Source: Treponemataceae bacterium (GTDB taxonomy: Bacteria; Spirochaetota; Spirochaetia; Treponematales; Treponemataceae). From it: 6,104 nt of DNA. Where the stretch lies: assembly GCA_024697985.1 (NCBI GenBank), contig JAILRX010000166.1, positions 1 to 6,104 of the forward strand, read 5' to 3'. The notes beneath the pieces were generated by a model. The model searched no databases, was not told the DNA's origin, and saw only the letters and a program-made list of their open reading frames with translations. The first letter of the stretch is position 1, and the number at the start of each line of letters is the position of its first letter. Both the position numbers and the translations under genes were made by a program. Below, in pieces: positions 3,969 to 6,104 of the stretch.

Positions 3969-6104
3969 CTATGCCGAATACAACTCTTTCTGAAAATCAA
4001 TAAAAATATTTCTAATTTCTGGAATACTGCCAAGAACTGCTTTAGCATCGTTTGAAGTACCATACTTGAGTTTTATAAGTTCAGGTAAGTTTTCCATTGA
4101 AAGTTCCGTATAACCTCTCTGTATATACTGATGCAAAACAAAGTTTACAAACTCTTTCTGATTTTTATTTAAGTGTGATACTATCTCTGGAAGAACAATT
4201 TTAACTCGTTTTTCACGCTCTATTGGATTTTCGTTATATGCCAGATATTCAAGAACATCTAGAAGATCACATTTTTCATAATTAAGCATTTCCTGAACTT
4301 TCAGAAGCTTATCTAAAGAAAATCCTTCATGCTCCATTTTTTCAAGTAATGCCAATCTTGTTTCAGGATTCTGCCATTGTTTTCTTAAATCTTCTGCATC
4401 ACTAAAAAATTTAGGAAGCGTATTTTTATCAACAAGGATATCGGCAAACTCTTTGAGCGTAATCAATTTACCATCATACATTACTCTTTCTTCCCATTGA
4501 AAATCCTTCTTAATCTTTGCTTTTCGACCGTCGCTTAATTCAATTTCAATAAGCTCTTTAGGACAAGTACAAGGTAAATTTCCACAGATAGGACACGGTT
4601 TGGGAGGACAGATACAAGGACTCTGACCACATATAGGACACTTACGAGGTGTTTTTTTACACTCGCAAGGCCACTTTCCACAGACAGGACATTTCGGATG
4701 CTTGTCACATTCACAAGGATATTTTTCACAAATAGGGCAAACAGGATTCGGATTATCCCACTCTTCATCATAAAACTGTTTATGAGCACCGACAAAGTCA
4801 TAAATGGTGAAGTAATATTTATCGTCAAAAAGACGGGTTCCTCGACCAATAATTTGCTTGAACTCAATCATGTTTGGAACAGGCCGCATCAACACAATAT
4901 TACGGACATTCTGAGCGTCAACACCGGTAGAAAGTTTTTGCGAAGTTGTCAAAATGGTTGGAATTGTCTTTTCATTATCCTGAAACTTTCGAAGCTGTTC
5001 TTCTCCTTCTGCTCCGTCATCTGCAGTTACACGAACACAATAATTTACTCCACGTTTTGCCTGCGAGTTTATCATATCGCGAATCTGCATGGCGTGATTT
5101 TGGGTTGCACAGAAAACAATGGCCTTTTCCTCAGGATTTGCACTTTCAAGAAACTCTGCTACACGAAGTTCGTCACGTTCTCGGATTTTGATTTTGCCAT
5201 GGTAGAAATCTGCTTCAGTGTAAGTTTTTTCCTTGTCTAATAAATCTTCGCCCTGAATAATTTTGTCATCTTCGTTATAAACGTACTCATCAATAATCTG
5301 ATTTGAACAGCTTTTTACACGGTACGGTGTCAGATATCCATCTTCAATTCCCTGCTTAAGCGAATACTGATAAACAGGTTCTCCAAAATATTTATAAGTG
5401 TCGCCATTTATTGTTCGTTTTGGAGTTGCCGTAAGACCAAGCTGATAAGCCGGCTGAAAGTATTCCATCAACTTACGCCATTCACTTTCATCATTTGCAC
5501 CACCGCGATGACATTCGTCGATTATGATAAAATCAAAGAAGTCCTGAGGGTATTGTTTGTAATATTCCTGAAGGGGAAGGTCTTCCCCTCGCTCCGAAGA
5601 GCTAACGCCCTTCTTCGCTACCCCTTCTGCGGGCTCAGACGCCGCCCGCAACGCCCGCTCACCATCTTCTCCATCAGAACCACAAAGCATTGTCTGAAAA
5701 ATCGTAAAATAAATACTTGCTCCCATCGGAACTTTTCCGCCGTTCTTGCGGATTTCTTTTGGTGTAATTCGGGCAAGTGCATTCTGGTCAAAAGCACCAA
5801 AAGCATTAAAGGCCTGATTTGCAAGAATATTTCTGTCTGCTAAAAAGAGGATTCTAGGAAGCCTTCCATTTTCTGCAATGTTCCAGCGAGTCTGCATAAG
5901 CTTCCAGCAAATCTGAAAGGCAATATAAGTTTTTCCGGTACCTGTTGCAAGCGTTAAAAGAATACGGTCAACTTTGCGGCTTATTGCATCCAGTACGGCA
6001 TTAACTGCATTTTCCTGATAGTAGCGCGGCTGTTTTCCACCGTCACGATTGAAAGGTTCAAGATTAAATTTATCTCGCCAGTCATTTTTCTCCGGAAAGG
6101 TCAT
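3969..6104 (-). CDS. hsdR: Type I restriction enzyme R subunit, EcoEI-type (5' end outside window)
   Basis: The visible 711 residues are the ATP-driven DNA translocase part of a type I restriction complex (HsdR with HsdM and HsdS). Order: RYYQ motif (27-30), Walker A LATGTGKT (52-59), motif Ia LFLADRN (86-92), DExH box IIIDECHRGG (193-202), motif III GLTATPKR (223-230), motif IV AIVFCATQNHA (328-338), motif V TTSQKLSTGVDAQNV (386-400), motif VI QIIGRGTRL (417-425), a Cys-knuckle array (456-514), then a helical C-terminal region (about 548-705) like the EcoEI R C-terminal domain. The N-terminal nuclease domain is not in the window. The Met at the right edge falls just before the helicase core, where complete family members have about 150-200 more residues, so it is probably internal. 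Two oddities, a GC-rich insert at residues 145-174 and the Cys array, are listed separately. HsdM/HsdS are expected beyond the right edge. Confidence 0.9.
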   Translation of the reverse strand: MTFPEKNDWRDKFNLEPFNRDGGKQPRYYQENAVNAVLDAISRKVDRILLTLATGTGKTYIAFQICWKLMQTRWNIAENGRLPRILFLADRNILANQAFNAFGAFDQNALARITPKEIRKNGGKVPMGASIYFTIFQTMLCGSDGEDGERALRAASEPAEGVAKKGVSSSERGEDLPLQEYYKQYPQDFFDFIIIDECHRGGANDESEWRKLMEYFQPAYQLGLTATPKRTINGDTYKYFGEPVYQYSLKQGIEDGYLTPYRVKSCSNQIIDEYVYNEDDKIIQGEDLLDKEKTYTEADFYHGKIKIRERDELRVAEFLESANPEEKAIVFCATQNHAMQIRDMINSQAKRGVNYCVRVTADDGAEGEEQLRKFQDNEKTIPTILTTSQKLSTGVDAQNVRNIVLMRPVPNMIEFKQIIGRGTRLFDDKYYFTIYDFVGAHKQFYDEEWDNPNPVCPICEKYPCECDKHPKCPVCGKWPCECKKTPRKCPICGQSPCICPPKPCPICGNLPCTCPKELIEIELSDGRKAKIKKDFQWEERVMYDGKLITLKEFADILVDKNTLPKFFSDAEDLRKQWQNPETRLALLEKMEHEGFSLDKLLKVQEMLNYEKCDLLDVLEYLAYNENPIEREKRVKIVLPEIVSHLNKNQKEFVNFVLHQYIQRGYTELSMENLPELIKLKYGTSNDAKAVLGSIPEIRNIFIDFQKELYSA
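4563..4739 (-). repeat. Four tandem Cys4 knuckles within the R subunit
   Basis: Residues 456-514 consist of four units of the form CP(I/V)C-x4-C-x-C, beginning at C456, C472, C489 and C504, i.e. a period of 15-17 residues and 16 cysteines in 59 residues. Pro precedes the third Cys of every unit (PCEC, PCEC, PCIC, PCTC), and basic or Pro-rich spacers (DKHPK, KKTPRK, PPKP) separate them. The array lies right after the helicase core and before the C-terminal domain, where other EcoEI-type R subunits have a Pro/acid-rich linker. Each unit has four thiols and could hold one Zn ion. The DNA shows matching repeats with a period of about 45-51 bases, consistent with growth by tandem duplication. Confidence 0.85.
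5573..5672. repeat. GC-rich palindromic insert inside the R-subunit coding region
   Basis: Between Walker A and the DECH box the coding sequence changes character. The 80 bases 5581-5660 are about 68% G+C by hand count, against about 30% in 5521-5570 and 44% in 5701-5750. Three inverted repeats stand in a row: GGGGAAG/CTTCCCC (5573-5579 and 5582-5588), CGAAGA/TCTTCG (5595-5600 and 5612-5617) and GCGGGC/GCCCGC (5629-5634 and 5644-5649, with a second GCCCGC at 5653-5658). The insert keeps the frame and encodes about 30 residues rich in Ala, Gly, Ser, Glu and Arg (145-174) that have no place in the helicase fold. It looks like a REP- or RPE-like element that inserted in frame; its exact ends are uncertain. 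Confidence 0.65.

Noticed and set aside
3935..4063. N-terminal extension of the PNPOx-like frame to an ATG at 4061-4063
   Set aside because: The added 43 residues overlap the 3' end of the R-subunit gene, have no family match, and the downstream ATG at 3932-3934 has a perfect ribosome site.
4563..4739. Possible CRISPR-like or other spaced DNA repeat
   Set aside because: The repetition follows codon phase and encodes Cys4 knuckles; units diverge at third positions and spacing varies, as for a protein repeat rather than an array of identical DNA repeats.
4698..5240. Plus-strand 180-codon frame opposite the R subunit
   Set aside because: It is antisense to the conserved helicase motifs IV-VI, with no ribosome site or recognised domain.

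Overview
The window looks like ordinary chromosome of an AT-rich bacterium with one accessory (restriction) locus. The gene set is a type I restriction EcoEI-class R subunit, a FemX-like aminoacyltransferase, an ATC-hydrolase family protein, a DMT permease and an APC permease. Together with base composition and spelling, this suggests a host-associated spirochaete of the Treponema type, but a low-GC Firmicute cannot be excluded because there is no rRNA or marker gene here. That placement is an impression from protein character, not a search result.

Layout. At the left edge (2-343, + strand) is the C-terminal end of an amino-acid permease. It runs into a strong hairpin terminator (353-392) that also serves the convergent minus-strand genes and is followed by a run of nine C. 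Everything from 432 to the right edge is mainly on the minus strand. In transcription order (right to left) it reads: a large type I restriction R subunit (3969-6104, 5' end outside the window); a 158-residue FMN-type pyridoxamine-phosphate-oxidase-like protein (3458-3934); a FemX/FemAB-family peptidoglycan interpeptide-bridge transferase (2277-3395) with its own promoter; a loosely filled stretch (2017-2276) with two competing small-ORF candidates on opposite strands; an EamA/DMT permease (1135-2016) ended by its own small terminator (1115-1136); and an ATC-hydrolase family protein (432-1067) with its own extended -10 promoter.

How they work together: the genes appear to be mostly separate short transcription units rather than one pathway. 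The R subunit would act with HsdM/HsdS, expected to the right of the window. The small FMN-type protein probably rides on the 3' end of that transcript. The FemX-like protein belongs to cell-wall synthesis. The permeases and the ATC-hydrolase-like protein are metabolic or unassigned.

The most unusual material is inside the R subunit. One element is a GC-rich, frame-preserving, palindrome-laden insert of about 90 bp between the Walker A and DECH motifs, which looks like a repeat element that has settled in a coding gene. The other is a four-unit array of Cys4 knuckles (16 Cys in 59 residues) between the motor and the C-terminal domain. I see no CRISPR array, tRNA, rRNA, transposase or complete new multi-gene system in this window.
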